Origin: Intrasporangium calvum
GTDB taxonomy: Bacteria > Actinomycetota > Actinomycetes > Actinomycetales > Dermatophilaceae
Assembly (NCBI RefSeq): GCF_028446585.1
Contig: NZ_JAPFQL010000023.1
Coordinates: 1-37,298 of the forward strand
DNA: 37,298 bases
Direction: 5' to 3'
Shown here: positions 1-7,767 of the stretch, one piece after another
Numbering within the stretch: the first letter of the stretch is position 1
Layout: each line of letters opens with the position of its first letter
Notes under the pieces: generated by a model
Seen by the model: the letters and a program-made list of their open reading frames with translations, nothing else
What the model was told of the DNA's origin: nothing
Databases searched by the model: none
Translations under genes and position numbers: made by a program

Positions 1-189
1 CGCGCCCACCGCTCACTCGAGTGGCCCCGCCGTCCACAGCCCGCGCGGGCGTCGGGAGCCGGCTCAGCGGCATACGGCTGTGGAGACCCGGGCCACTCGA
101 GGTGGAGTCCGCGCCCACCGCTCACTCGAGTGGCCCCGCCGTCCACAGCCCGCGCCGGCGGGCTCCTGTGGAAAGTGGGGCCACTCGAG
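1..189. repeat. Two CTCGAG-type hairpin modules with a 46-bp direct repeat
   Basis: Bases 1-46 recur perfectly at 110-155. Each copy begins an inverted repeat: arms 16-40 and 77-101 (CTCGAGTGGCCC... against its complement ending GGGCCACTCGAG), and arms 125-148 and 166-189. The same arm sequence returns at 7768-7858. The loop of the first hairpin contains a copy of the unrelated CAGCGGCATAC repeat (61-77). The structure resembles REP/BIME-type intergenic repeats; a role in transcription termination is also possible, but no T-run follows. No gene is seen before 283. Confidence 0.85.
61..77 (+). repeat. Dispersed repeat copy 1 (core CAGCGGCATAC)
   Basis: GGCTCAGCGGCATACGG in the loop of the first CTCGAG hairpin. 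It is one of eleven copies with an identical 11-bp core in this window. Confidence 0.85.
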
Positions 190-216
190 GTGGGGAGCGT
201 TCTGGCCGGTGGTGTC

Positions 217-241
217 GGTTGCCGTGGTGGTGCGTGGGTAG
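217..241 (+). promoter_or_regulatory. Possible SigB/SigF-type stress promoter
   Basis: GGTT at 217-220, a 15-nt spacer, then GGGTAG at 236-241. This fits GNNT-N14-16-GGGTA, the pattern used by actinobacterial SigB/SigF-type sigma factors. It lies about 40 nt before the ATG at 283, and a sigma factor of this class is encoded at 17204. Assigned by pattern only. Confidence 0.4.
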
Positions 242-282
242 AGGTCAGCCGTCGCCGACCTGTGTCCCAGAAAGGAACGACC

Positions 283-555
283 ATGCCTCAGCGTCGTGAT
301 CCAGGTCCGTCCGTCAAGGACAAGGAGCTCTACGAGTCGCTCCGCGATGACGGGGCGAGCAAGGAGAAGGCGGCTCGGATTGCCAACGCAGCGGCCAACA
401 CGTCGCGCAGCGCCGTCGGTCGCAAGGGTGGCAAGTCCGGGGACTACGAGGACTGGACCAAGGACCAGCTGCTCAAGCGGGCCAGGGAGGTCGGCATCCA
501 GGGCCGGTCCACGATGGACAAGGGCGAGCTGATCAAGGCCCTTCGGAACCACTGA
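283..555 (+). CDS. Rho termination factor N-terminal (SAP-like) domain small protein, DUF7218-like
   Basis: A 90-residue, very basic and hydrophilic protein. The ATG at 283 follows AAAGGA by six bases, so this start is preferred to the longer open frame upstream, which runs through repeats. Residues about 1-50 hold SVKDKELYESLRDDGASKEK and ARIANAAAN, typical of short stress-associated actinobacterial proteins. Residues about 55-90 (WTKDQLLKRAREVGI, MDKGELIKALRNH) are the two-helix Rho-N/SAP-like nucleic-acid-binding fold. A DNA- or RNA-binding role is inferred from the fold, and no specific function is known. It is the first gene of a + strand cluster with a candidate stress promoter upstream. 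The DUF number is from memory. Confidence 0.85.
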   Translation: MPQRRDPGPSVKDKELYESLRDDGASKEKAARIANAAANTSRSAVGRKGGKSGDYEDWTKDQLLKRAREVGIQGRSTMDKGELIKALRNH

Positions 556-571
556 GCCAGGACGCCGCACC

Positions 572-670
572 ATGCTCATGGTGGAAGGCTTCGCGCTCGG
601 GGCCGGCTGGCTCGTCTTCCTGACCTTCCTCGGCTTCCTCGCCCACACCCTGCTGGGCAGACGTCGATGA
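572..670 (+). CDS. 32-residue single-pass membrane peptide
   Basis: The ATG at 572 opens a 32-codon frame with one continuous hydrophobic segment (residues about 5-27, including GAGWLVFLTFLGFLAH) followed by a GRRR tail, so N-out/C-in topology is expected. Its TGA (668-670) overlaps the ATG of the lipoprotein gene in ATGA, which argues that it is translated and coupled to that gene. It sits 16 bases after the preceding stop. There is no strong ribosome site (CAGGACGC upstream). No homologue is recognised. It could be a small accessory subunit of the NRAMP-like transporter encoded two genes on; this is inference from coupling only. Confidence 0.6.
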   Translation: MLMVEGFALGAGWLVFLTFLGFLAHTLLGRRR

Positions 671-1104
671 GGGCACCGCGCTGGGCGCCCGCTGCGTGTG
701 TGGTGCTGGCCGGCTGCGTCGCCCCGGCCGTGGACACGGGCGCCTACCAGCACAACGCTGTCGGTGCGCTCGAGTCCGCCGTCTCGACGGCGCGGGTGGC
801 GGCGCTGGCCCTGGACGCTCGGGTGCACGATCGCATCACCCTCGCCTATGCGGACACGGTCGTCACCGAGTCCGAAGAGGCCCTGGACCCGATCGCCGCG
901 AGCTTCGCGGTGGTCGACCCGCCCGGTCGAGACGTCGACCCGTTGCGCGGGACGGTGCTCGATCTCCTGTCCGAGGCCGGTGATCTGCTCGCCGACGCCC
1001 GGATCGCTGTCCGCCGCGAGGACGTCGGCGCGATGGGAGACCTCGCCGACCAGCTCCGGGACGTCGCGGACGACATGGAGCAGCAAGCCGAGACCCTGCC
1101 GTGA
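667..1104 (+). CDS. Predicted lipoprotein, helical, transporter-associated
   Basis: A 145-residue protein. Residues 1-17 form a lipoprotein signal peptide ending in the lipobox VLAGC (Cys17), so the mature part should be diacylglycerol-anchored outside the membrane. The rest is Ala/Asp/Glu-rich and helical (SAVSTARVAALALDARV; DLADQLRDVADDMEQQ), probably a small helical bundle. I know no named family. It overlaps the 32-aa peptide at its start (ATGA) and the transporter at its end (GTGA, 1101-1104). The three are therefore probably made in fixed proportion and may form one complex. An extracytoplasmic partner for the NRAMP-like protein is the simplest reading, and it is inference. Confidence 0.8.
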   Translation: MRAPRWAPAACVVLAGCVAPAVDTGAYQHNAVGALESAVSTARVAALALDARVHDRITLAYADTVVTESEEALDPIAASFAVVDPPGRDVDPLRGTVLDLLSEAGDLLADARIAVRREDVGAMGDLADQLRDVADDMEQQAETLP

Positions 1105-2330
1105 AGAAGTTCTTCGCGATCGCTCTCGGCATCCTCACCGCCATCGGTGGGTTCGTCGACATCGGTGACCTCGTCGCCAACGGTCTCGTGGGGGCGCGTT
1201 TCGGGATGTCGCTGGCCTGGGTCGTCCTGGTCGGCATTGTCGGGATCTGCGTCTTCGCCGAGATGAGCGGGCGGGTTGCGGCAGTGAGCGGGCGGGCGAC
1301 CTTCGACCTGATCCGCGAGCGCCTCGGGCCCCGGGTGGGCCTGCTCAACCTCGCCGCGTCGATGGCGGTCACGCTGCTCACCTACACCGCGGAGATCGGT
1401 GGCGTCGCCCTGGCGCTCGAGCTGGCGACGAGCGTGAACCCGTACCTCTGGATCCCCGTCGTCGGAGCGGCCGTGTGGCTCGTCCTCTGGCGCGTGCGCT
1501 TCTCGGTCCTGGAGAACGCGTTCGGGCTGGCCGGTCTCGCCCTCATCGTCTTCGCCGTCGCGCTGTGGCAGCTCGGCCCGGACTGGTCGGCGCTCTGGGA
1601 GTCCGCCAGCCGCCCCTCGCTCCCCGACGGCGAGAGCCGGGCCGTGTACTTCTACTACGCCATCGCGCTCTTCGGCGCGGCCATGACGCCGTACGAGGTG
1701 TTCTTCTTCTCCAGTGGCGGCGTCGAGGAGGGCTGGACCGCGAAGGACCTCGGCACCATGCGCGCGAACGTCTTCATCGGCTTCCCGCTCGGGGGGCTGC
1801 TGTCGCTCGCGATCGCGGCGACGGCCGCGGTCACCTTCTTCCCACAGTCGATCGAGGTCGACACGCTGGGTCAGCTCGGGCTTCCCGTCGGCCTGGCGCT
1901 CGGCAAGCTGGGGATTGCCTTCCTCCTGCTCGGCTTCTTCGCCGCCACCTTCGGAGCGGCCTGCGAGACGGGGCTGTCCGTGGGCTACAGCATCGCGCAG
2001 TACTTCGGCTGGCAGTGGGGCAAGTTCGTCGAGCCGCTCCGAGCCGCCCGCTTCCACACCGTGGTGCTCCTCAGCACCATCGTCGGCGTGGGTGTGCTCC
2101 TCACCACGGTGGACCCGATCATGCTGACGGAGTACTCGATCGTCTTCAGTGCCGTGGCGCTGCCGCTCACCTACTTCCCGATCCTCGTCGTCGCCAACGA
2201 CCGCACCTATATGGGCGACCACGCCAACGGGCGGCTCGCCAACACGCTGGGGACGATCTACCTGTTCATCGTGGGGGTTGCTGCCGTCGCCGCGATCCCG
2301 CTAATGGTCCTGACGAGAGCGGGGCAGTGA
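1101..2330 (+). CDS. NRAMP-like (divergent) cation transporter
   Basis: A 409-residue integral membrane protein with about 11 hydrophobic segments, starting at GTG 1101 within the lipoprotein stop. Fold and length match the NRAMP/SLC11 family (LeuT fold), but the metal-binding signatures differ. The TM1 motif DPGN is DIGD here (residues 20-23, GGFVDIGDLVANG), and the TM6 MPH motif is replaced by TPY (GAAMTPYEVFF, residues 193-203), removing the methionine that selects transition metals. By analogy with NRAMP-related Mg2+ or trivalent-metal carriers, the substrate may not be Mn2+/Fe2+. It is the core of the coupled set 572-3159. Family assignment is firm; substrate is unknown. Confidence 0.85.
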   Translation: MKKFFAIALGILTAIGGFVDIGDLVANGLVGARFGMSLAWVVLVGIVGICVFAEMSGRVAAVSGRATFDLIRERLGPRVGLLNLAASMAVTLLTYTAEIGGVALALELATSVNPYLWIPVVGAAVWLVLWRVRFSVLENAFGLAGLALIVFAVALWQLGPDWSALWESASRPSLPDGESRAVYFYYAIALFGAAMTPYEVFFFSSGGVEEGWTAKDLGTMRANVFIGFPLGGLLSLAIAATAAVTFFPQSIEVDTLGQLGLPVGLALGKLGIAFLLLGFFAATFGAACETGLSVGYSIAQYFGWQWGKFVEPLRAARFHTVVLLSTIVGVGVLLTTVDPIMLTEYSIVFSAVALPLTYFPILVVANDRTYMGDHANGRLANTLGTIYLFIVGVAAVAAIPLMVLTRAGQ

Positions 2331-2331
2331 C

Positions 2332-3159
2332 ATGAGCGACGGCCACCTCGACCTCGTCCTGCGAGTCCTCGACCACCAGATCGTCGGGCCCCGGCGCGAG
2401 CTCGTCGGCAAGGTCGACGACCTCGAGCTCAGCTGGACCGCGGACGCGTTCGTCGTCACCGGTCTGGTCGTGGGGCCCGGGGGCCTCAGTCAGCGACTTC
2501 CCGGCCGCCTCGGCGCATGGGTCGGTGCCGTCTGGCGGAGGCTGTCGACCGGCTCCGAACCCCAGCCGGTCGTGGTGCCGACCACCCAGGTCACCGACCT
2601 CGGCTCGCCCGTGGAGCTCACGGAGGCTGCCGTCGAGGCGCTCCAGCGGTCGTTCGGACTCGAGCGGTGGTTGCGTCGCTACGTCGTCGGGCGCATCCCC
2701 GGCGCGAAGGGCGGCGACCACGACGAGGCGCTGGACTCAGGCGACGGGCCTGCCACCCCCACCATGTCGCGCGCCGACCTGACCGAGCCGCCTGTCCGCC
2801 CACCCGCACCGGGGGCTCAGTGGCTCAGCGCCCTGCTGGGCGCTCCGGTCCTCGACGAGGACGGCCACCGCCTCGGCGACCTCATCGAGCTGCACACCGG
2901 CATCGGCAACGAACGCTGGACGCTCACCCACCTCCAGGTCACCCACTCACCGCTGGGCACCGAGCTCGGCTACCACGCCGACCCGCACCAGGGGCCCGCC
3001 CTGCTGCGGCGGGCCTTCCGCCACCTCCAGCGCCACGACGTCCTCGTCCCGGTCGGGGAGATCACCGAGATCCGAACCGAACCGGCGCGCGTGGTCGTCA
3101 CCCGGAGCGGCGCGCGTCGTCACCCCCACCACGACGCGACGGCTCCCCGACCCGGGTAG
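2332..3159 (+). CDS. PRC-barrel domain protein
   Basis: A 275-residue soluble protein starting one base after the transporter stop, hence the same operon. Two PRC-barrel-like beta segments are visible: RRELVGKVDDLELSW in the first 40 residues, and LLGAPVLDEDGHRLGDLIEL from about residue 168. An Ala/Pro/Asp-rich linker (about 125-160) separates them. The C-terminus is Arg/His-rich (RSGARRHPHHDATAP). PRC barrels act as small binding modules in photosynthetic reaction centres, RimM and stress proteins. In this operon a regulatory or cytosolic docking role for the transporter is possible. No catalytic residues are apparent, and function is not assigned. Confidence 0.8.
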   Translation: MSDGHLDLVLRVLDHQIVGPRRELVGKVDDLELSWTADAFVVTGLVVGPGGLSQRLPGRLGAWVGAVWRRLSTGSEPQPVVVPTTQVTDLGSPVELTEAAVEALQRSFGLERWLRRYVVGRIPGAKGGDHDEALDSGDGPATPTMSRADLTEPPVRPPAPGAQWLSALLGAPVLDEDGHRLGDLIELHTGIGNERWTLTHLQVTHSPLGTELGYHADPHQGPALLRRAFRHLQRHDVLVPVGEITEIRTEPARVVVTRSGARRHPHHDATAPRPG

Positions 3160-3178
3160 CGAGCCCAGCGGCATACGG
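3158..3178 (+). repeat. Dispersed repeat copy 2
   Basis: AGCGAGCCCAGCGGCATACGG begins just before the PRC-barrel stop codon ends and fills most of the gap before the FAD-Rieske gene. It separates the PRC gene from the ribosome site (GGAAGG, 3194-3199) of the next gene. Confidence 0.85.
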
Positions 3179-3206
3179 CATCATCCCCACCTCGGAAGGC
3201 AGCGAC

Positions 3207-4628
3207 ATGAGCAGCAACGGAGTCACCCACGACAGCGTCTGGCTCGACGACCCCGAGCGGTGGCGCGAGCCCACGCCTGCCCTCGACGGCGACGCTGAGG
3301 CCGACGTCGTCGTGGTCGGCGCCGGGATCACGGGGCTGACGACGGCGCTGCTCGCGGCACGGGACGGCAACCGCGTCGTCGTGCTCGAGGCGCGCCGCGT
3401 CGGCGACGGGACCACCGGCTACACGACCGGCAAGGTGACCGCGCAGCACTCCCTCGTCTACGCCCACCTCGTGGAGTGGGCCGGGCACGACCGGGCGCGG
3501 CAGTACGCCGACGCGAGCCGCGCGGGGATGGACCTCGTCGCCAGCCTCGTCGACGAGCTGGAGATCGACTGCTCCCTGACCCGCGCCGACGCGCTCGTCT
3601 ACACGACGTCGGACGAGTCGCGGACCATCCGGGCCATGGAGGACGAGGCCGTGGCTGCCCGCCGGCTGGCGCTGCCCGCGTCCCTCGTGAGCGAGTCCGA
3701 CCTGCCGTTCGCGATCACCGCGGGCGTGCTGTTCACCGATCAGCTGCACCTGCACCCGCGTCGCTACCTCGACGGTCTCGCCGACGCCGTCGTCGCCGCC
3801 GGCGGCGTCATCCACGAGGACACGCGCGTCACCGACGTCAGCGAGGAGCGGGGACAGGTCGTCGTGACCACCGAGAACGGCCAGGTGAGGGCCACGCACG
3901 CGGTGCTCGCTACGCTCCTGCCGATCGGCCTGATCGGCGGCTACTTCGCGCGCACGCGCCCCAACCTGTCCTACGGCCTCGCGGTGCGGCTGCGCACCGA
4001 GGCCCCCGCCGCCATGACGATCTCCGTGGACGAGCCCACCCACTCCACCCGCCCCTGGCCCGACGGCGGGCCGAACGGCCTCATCGTCGTCGGCGGGGGA
4101 CACGAGGTCGGGGCCGACGTCGACACCGAGGCTCGCTACGCGCAGCTCGAGGAGTGGGCCCGGGCGACGTTCGACGTGGCAGAGGTCTCGCACCGATGGA
4201 GTGCGCACGACTACACCACGCCCGACCGGGTGCCCTACGTCGGCCGGCCACCGCTCCACCAGAACCTTTATGTCGCAACGGGATTCGGCAAGTGGGGGCT
4301 CGCCAACGGCACCGCCGCAGGCATCGCCCTCAGCAACCTCATCGCCGGTCACGACACGCCGTGGCTGGACATCTTCGACGCGGGCCGCATCGAGGGCGTG
4401 CGGTCCGTCCCCACTCTCGTCGAGGGCAACGTCAAGGTCGCCGCCGAGCTCGTCACCGGCGAACTGCGCCGCGAGGCGCCGCGCTGCTCCCACATGGGCT
4501 GCCGCCTGCGCTGGAACGACGCCGAGGAGACCTGGGACTGCCGCTGCCACGGCTCACGGTTCGGCTCGGACGGGCCCGTCCTCGCCGGGCCCGCCGTCAA
4601 GCCGATCGACGTGGGCGAAGCCGGGTAG
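3207..4628 (+). CDS. FAD-dependent oxidoreductase (DAO type) with C-terminal Rieske domain
   Basis: A 473-residue fusion. The ATG at 3207 follows GGAAGG by seven bases; the much longer frame upstream is out of frame with real genes. Residues 34-45 carry the Rossmann FAD motif VVVVGAGITGLT, and the DAO-type fold extends to about 390, with TGFGKWGLANGTAAG near the FAD-contacting end. Residues 427-448 form a Rieske [2Fe-2S] site: CSHMGC (Cys427, His429) and CRCHGSRF (Cys445, His448). A single polypeptide thus couples a flavin to an iron-sulfur cluster, as in YhfW-like actinobacterial and bacillar proteins. The donor and acceptor are unknown. It is last in the + strand cluster. Confidence 0.9.
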   Translation: MSSNGVTHDSVWLDDPERWREPTPALDGDAEADVVVVGAGITGLTTALLAARDGNRVVVLEARRVGDGTTGYTTGKVTAQHSLVYAHLVEWAGHDRARQYADASRAGMDLVASLVDELEIDCSLTRADALVYTTSDESRTIRAMEDEAVAARRLALPASLVSESDLPFAITAGVLFTDQLHLHPRRYLDGLADAVVAAGGVIHEDTRVTDVSEERGQVVVTTENGQVRATHAVLATLLPIGLIGGYFARTRPNLSYGLAVRLRTEAPAAMTISVDEPTHSTRPWPDGGPNGLIVVGGGHEVGADVDTEARYAQLEEWARATFDVAEVSHRWSAHDYTTPDRVPYVGRPPLHQNLYVATGFGKWGLANGTAAGIALSNLIAGHDTPWLDIFDAGRIEGVRSVPTLVEGNVKVAAELVTGELRREAPRCSHMGCRLRWNDAEETWDCRCHGSRFGSDGPVLAGPAVKPIDVGEAG

Positions 4629-4725
4629 GGGTCGCGCGTGACCGCACCCTACGGCTTCCGCTGGCTCCGCCTCCGCCGGTCGCACGGTCCCGCGCCCGGC
4701 TGACGTCGCGCTGCCGCAGATCAGG

Positions 4726-4750
4726 TCGTATGCCGCTGGGCTCGCTCCGC
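4726..4750 (-). repeat. Dispersed repeat copy 3 (inverted)
   Basis: TCGTATGCCGCTGGGCTCGC and five further matching bases lie between the convergent ends of the FAD-Rieske and GH31 genes. This copy shows the longest common extension (core plus GCGGAGCGAGC on the other strand). Confidence 0.85.
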
Positions 4751-4791
4751 CTTCTCGCCACCTCTGGCGGTGGGCCGGGTTGGGAGTGACG

Positions 4792-7209
4792 TCAGACCGA
4801 GAAGCGGACCTCGAAGTCGGCGCCGTCGTTGTCGAGGTGGAAGGCGCCCTCGGTGGAGGAGAGCTCGACACCGTCGTGGCTCACCGTCGCGGGGCGAGCG
4901 CCGTGGAGGACGAGTCGGAAGGCGCTCCGTCGGAACTCCGGGTAGCCGTCGCCGTCGACCTCACCGCTCAGCGTCACGTCGTCACCTGTGCGGGTGACCG
5001 TCAGCGTGGTGGTCCGGTGGGCGCCGTCGCGTGACGCGAAGGTGAGCCCGTCGTCCTCGACGAGCCGTGACTCGTAGCGTCCGTCGCCCAGCGGGACGAA
5101 GAGGTGCAGGTCGATGACCTCGGGGTGGTAGCCGTCCGTCGAGGGCGGGGCGTCCGGCCACAGGGGGATGACGGACCCGGCTCGGGCATAGAGGGGGATG
5201 CGGTCCATCGGGGTGGGCGCGATGACGTAGGTGCGGCCGACGTGCGGTTCGTCGGTGAACCAGTCGTACCACCCGCCGGCGGGGAGATAGACCTGCCGCG
5301 CGGTCATGCCGGGCTCGTCGACGGGCGCGACGAGCAGGTCCCTGCCGAAGAGGTACTCGTCGTCGAGGTCGGCTGCCGCGGACTCGTACTGGAAGTCGAA
5401 GACGAGCGGACGCTGCACCGGCTCTCCGGTCTCCGATGCCCGGACGAAGGCCGCGTAGATGTAGGGCATCAGCCGGTAGCGGAGCCGGACCGCGTCGCGG
5501 ACGAGGTCGTGGATGACCTCGCCGAAGGCCCAGGCGTACTGGTCGATGTAGCCCGTCTCGGAGTGGTTGCGGCAGAAGGGTGTCAGCGCGCCGTACTGCA
5601 TCCACCGGAGGAAGAGCTCGGCGTTGGCGTTGCCCTGGAACCCGCCGATGTCGGCGCCGACGAACGGCTGCCCGGAGACGCCGAAACCGCAGCCCATCGT
5701 GACGCTGAGCCACAGGTGGTCCCAGCGGGACTGGTTGTCGCCCATCCAGTTGGCGGCGTAACGCTGGATCCCGGCGAAGCCGGCCCGGGACAGGATGAAG
5801 GTGCGCCGGTCGGGCATGGCCTCGAGCAGGCCCTCGGTCGTGCCCATGGCCATGAGCAGGGCGTACTGGTTGTGGAACCGGTCGTGCGAGTGCCGGCCGT
5901 GCTCGAAGCGCATCGGCTTCGAGGAGATGACCCCGGTCGCCGGCTCGTTCATGTCGTTCCAGATCCCGGCGAGCCCGGACTGGACGTGCGCGGCGTTGAG
6001 CTCGCCCCACCACGCCCGGACCTCCGGGGTGGCGAAGTCCGGGAAGGCAGTGTTGCCCGGCCACACCTGGCCGATGTAGATGTCCCCACCCTCGGTCTTG
6101 CAGAAGAGGTCGCGCTCGAGGCCCTGGTCGAAGACCGGGTAGCCGGGCTCGTACTTCACCCCGGGGTCGATGATGGTGATGACCCGGAAACCCTGCTCAG
6201 CGAGGCGCTTGACCATCCCGGGGCCGTCCGGGAACGCCTCGGTGTCCCACGTGAAGACGCGGTATCCGTCCATGTAGTCGATGTCGAGCCACAGCGCGTC
6301 GCACGGGAAGTCGTCGTCCCGGTGCCGCTGCCCGAGCGCTTCGACGGCGGCCTGGTCGTACTTGTGCCAGCGGCACTGGTGGTAGCCGAGCGCCCAGATC
6401 GGCGGCAGCGACATCCGGCCGGTCAGCTCCGTGTAGGCGCTGAGGATGGCCGGCATGTGTGGCCCGGCGAAGACGTACTCGGTGTACTGGCCGCCCTCGA
6501 AGCTGATCCGGTACTCGTTCGCCGCGGTGAAGTCGTAGTGGCCGCGATAGCCGTTGTCGACGAAGGAGCCGCTCATCTGACCGTGCGGGTAGAGCTGGTG
6601 GTAGAAGAACGGCACCGAGACGTAGTAGGGATCAAACTCCGTGCTCGTGCGGTCCCCGCGGGGGTCGCCGGGCTCCTTCCCTGCGGTGAACTCCTGTGAG
6701 CCCACCTCGCTGAGGACGTCGTTGTTCCAGAGCGTGAAGTCTCGGCCCTTGCGGTCCTGGCGGCCACCCTTCTCGCCGAGACCGAAGATCCGGTCGGCCC
6801 CGCCGCAACGTCTGCGGACGGTGAAGGTGTCGTTGAGGGTGGCGTAGGCCCAGTAGTGCCCGTCCGCGTCGGCTGCCGTCTCGATGACCGGGGTGCCGTC
6901 CGTCCGGTGCACGTCGATCCGGAAGGGGTCGAGCCAGATGGAGACGACCATGGCGGAGGTGACGAGACGAACCCGGTCGCCGTCCTGCTCGAACCCGAAC
7001 TCGACCTGATTCGCCAGCGGGTCGGTGCACACCGCGTGGGTCGGCTCCTCGTCGAAGACTCCGCCGCGGCTGATCTTCAGGCGCACGACGTCGTCGCGGA
7101 CGAGATCGACGCGCAGCTGCTCCGTGTGGACGGTCGCCGACATCCCGTGCGCTGTCCGCTCGGCGGAGGTGACGCGCTCGAAACGAACGAAGTGGTCGGT
7201 CTGCAGCAT
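4792..7209 (-). CDS. Glycoside hydrolase family 31 alpha-glucosidase
   Basis: An 805-residue cytoplasmic enzyme. The ATG at 7209 has GGAGG six bases upstream, so it is preferred over a start 27 bases further out. An N-terminal beta-sandwich (about 1-240, with FGLGEKGGRQDRKGR) precedes the TIM barrel. The nucleophile is Asp419 in GIWNDMNEP and the probable acid/base is Asp491 in WMGDNQSRW; the family motif GADIGGF follows. C-terminal beta domains include LPAGGWYDWF. GH31 enzymes release glucose or xylose from the non-reducing end of alpha-glucosides. No signal peptide is seen, so it probably acts on imported or storage alpha-glucans together with the GH13 enzyme at 11509. The stop is close to repeat copy 3. 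Confidence 0.93.
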   Translation of the reverse strand: MLQTDHFVRFERVTSAERTAHGMSATVHTEQLRVDLVRDDVVRLKISRGGVFDEEPTHAVCTDPLANQVEFGFEQDGDRVRLVTSAMVVSIWLDPFRIDVHRTDGTPVIETAADADGHYWAYATLNDTFTVRRRCGGADRIFGLGEKGGRQDRKGRDFTLWNNDVLSEVGSQEFTAGKEPGDPRGDRTSTEFDPYYVSVPFFYHQLYPHGQMSGSFVDNGYRGHYDFTAANEYRISFEGGQYTEYVFAGPHMPAILSAYTELTGRMSLPPIWALGYHQCRWHKYDQAAVEALGQRHRDDDFPCDALWLDIDYMDGYRVFTWDTEAFPDGPGMVKRLAEQGFRVITIIDPGVKYEPGYPVFDQGLERDLFCKTEGGDIYIGQVWPGNTAFPDFATPEVRAWWGELNAAHVQSGLAGIWNDMNEPATGVISSKPMRFEHGRHSHDRFHNQYALLMAMGTTEGLLEAMPDRRTFILSRAGFAGIQRYAANWMGDNQSRWDHLWLSVTMGCGFGVSGQPFVGADIGGFQGNANAELFLRWMQYGALTPFCRNHSETGYIDQYAWAFGEVIHDLVRDAVRLRYRLMPYIYAAFVRASETGEPVQRPLVFDFQYESAAADLDDEYLFGRDLLVAPVDEPGMTARQVYLPAGGWYDWFTDEPHVGRTYVIAPTPMDRIPLYARAGSVIPLWPDAPPSTDGYHPEVIDLHLFVPLGDGRYESRLVEDDGLTFASRDGAHRTTTLTVTRTGDDVTLSGEVDGDGYPEFRRSAFRLVLHGARPATVSHDGVELSSTEGAFHLDNDGADFEVRFSV

Positions 7210-7292
7210 GCTGGTCCTCCTGCGAGGCCCGGACACGGGCCGGTAGGGGTCGGAGTCGTCTGCCCCTCCAACCTAACCCGGTCGAGGTGAGA

Positions 7293-7748
7293 TCAGGCGG
7301 GCGTCATGCCTGCGCCGTGGAACCGGGTGCGGTAGAGCTCCTTTGCCGCGTCCACCGCGCCCTGCCCCACCCAGCCGACTGGCTCGGGCGCTCCGATCAA
7401 CGGCTCGTGATGTGGTCCGGAGCCGACGACGACGCCGCTGAGCAGCCAGAGCCGACGCTCGGCGCTCCCGCCGTCCGGGTCGGCGCGGTCGGGTTCGATG
7501 AACTCGAGGGCGGTGCACAGACGCCGGGCGACCCAGTCCTCCTCTGGCCGGGTCCACCACGGCTCGGGAGTCAGACTCGTGGCTGGCAGGCCGGGCAGTG
7601 CGACGTCCGCCTCGACGTCCACGCTGGCGTGCTCTGCATCCTCTCCCGGACCGGCCGAGTAGCGAATGTAGAGGGGGGCTCGCAGTCGGGCGAGCTCAAC
7701 CACCTCGTCGAAGGTCTCGATCGTTTCCACCTCACCCCCATACCCCAC
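7293..7748 (-). CDS. DUF6098-like protein
   Basis: A 151-residue soluble acidic protein. It opens with VETIETFDEVVELARLRAPL and YIRYSAGP, and has a Trp-rich middle (PEPWWTRPEEDWVARRL), a pattern I associate with actinobacterial DUF6098 proteins (from memory). No catalytic motif or membrane segment is apparent. Two starts are possible: the ATG at 7748, and a GTG six codons later preceded by GGGGGTGAG. The second would begin directly at the conserved VETIETFDE and may be the true one. The gene stands alone between GH31 and the ABC exporter. Function unknown. Confidence 0.75.
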   Translation of the reverse strand: MGYGGEVETIETFDEVVELARLRAPLYIRYSAGPGEDAEHASVDVEADVALPGLPATSLTPEPWWTRPEEDWVARRLCTALEFIEPDRADPDGGSAERRLWLLSGVVVGSGPHHEPLIGAPEPVGWVGQGAVDAAKELYRTRFHGAGMTPA

Positions 7749-7767
7749 CCGGCGCCCACTCCCTCAC

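Noticed and set aside
2517-3206. Upstream extension of the FAD-Rieske frame
   Set aside because: It overlaps the PRC-barrel gene out of frame with no similarity; a good ribosome site marks the ATG at 3207.
5104-6699. 531-codon open frame on the + strand opposite the GH31 gene
   Set aside because: It is the antisense shadow of a gene with intact catalytic motifs; its composition is Val/Gly/Arg-rich without domains, as expected from GC-rich codons read backwards.
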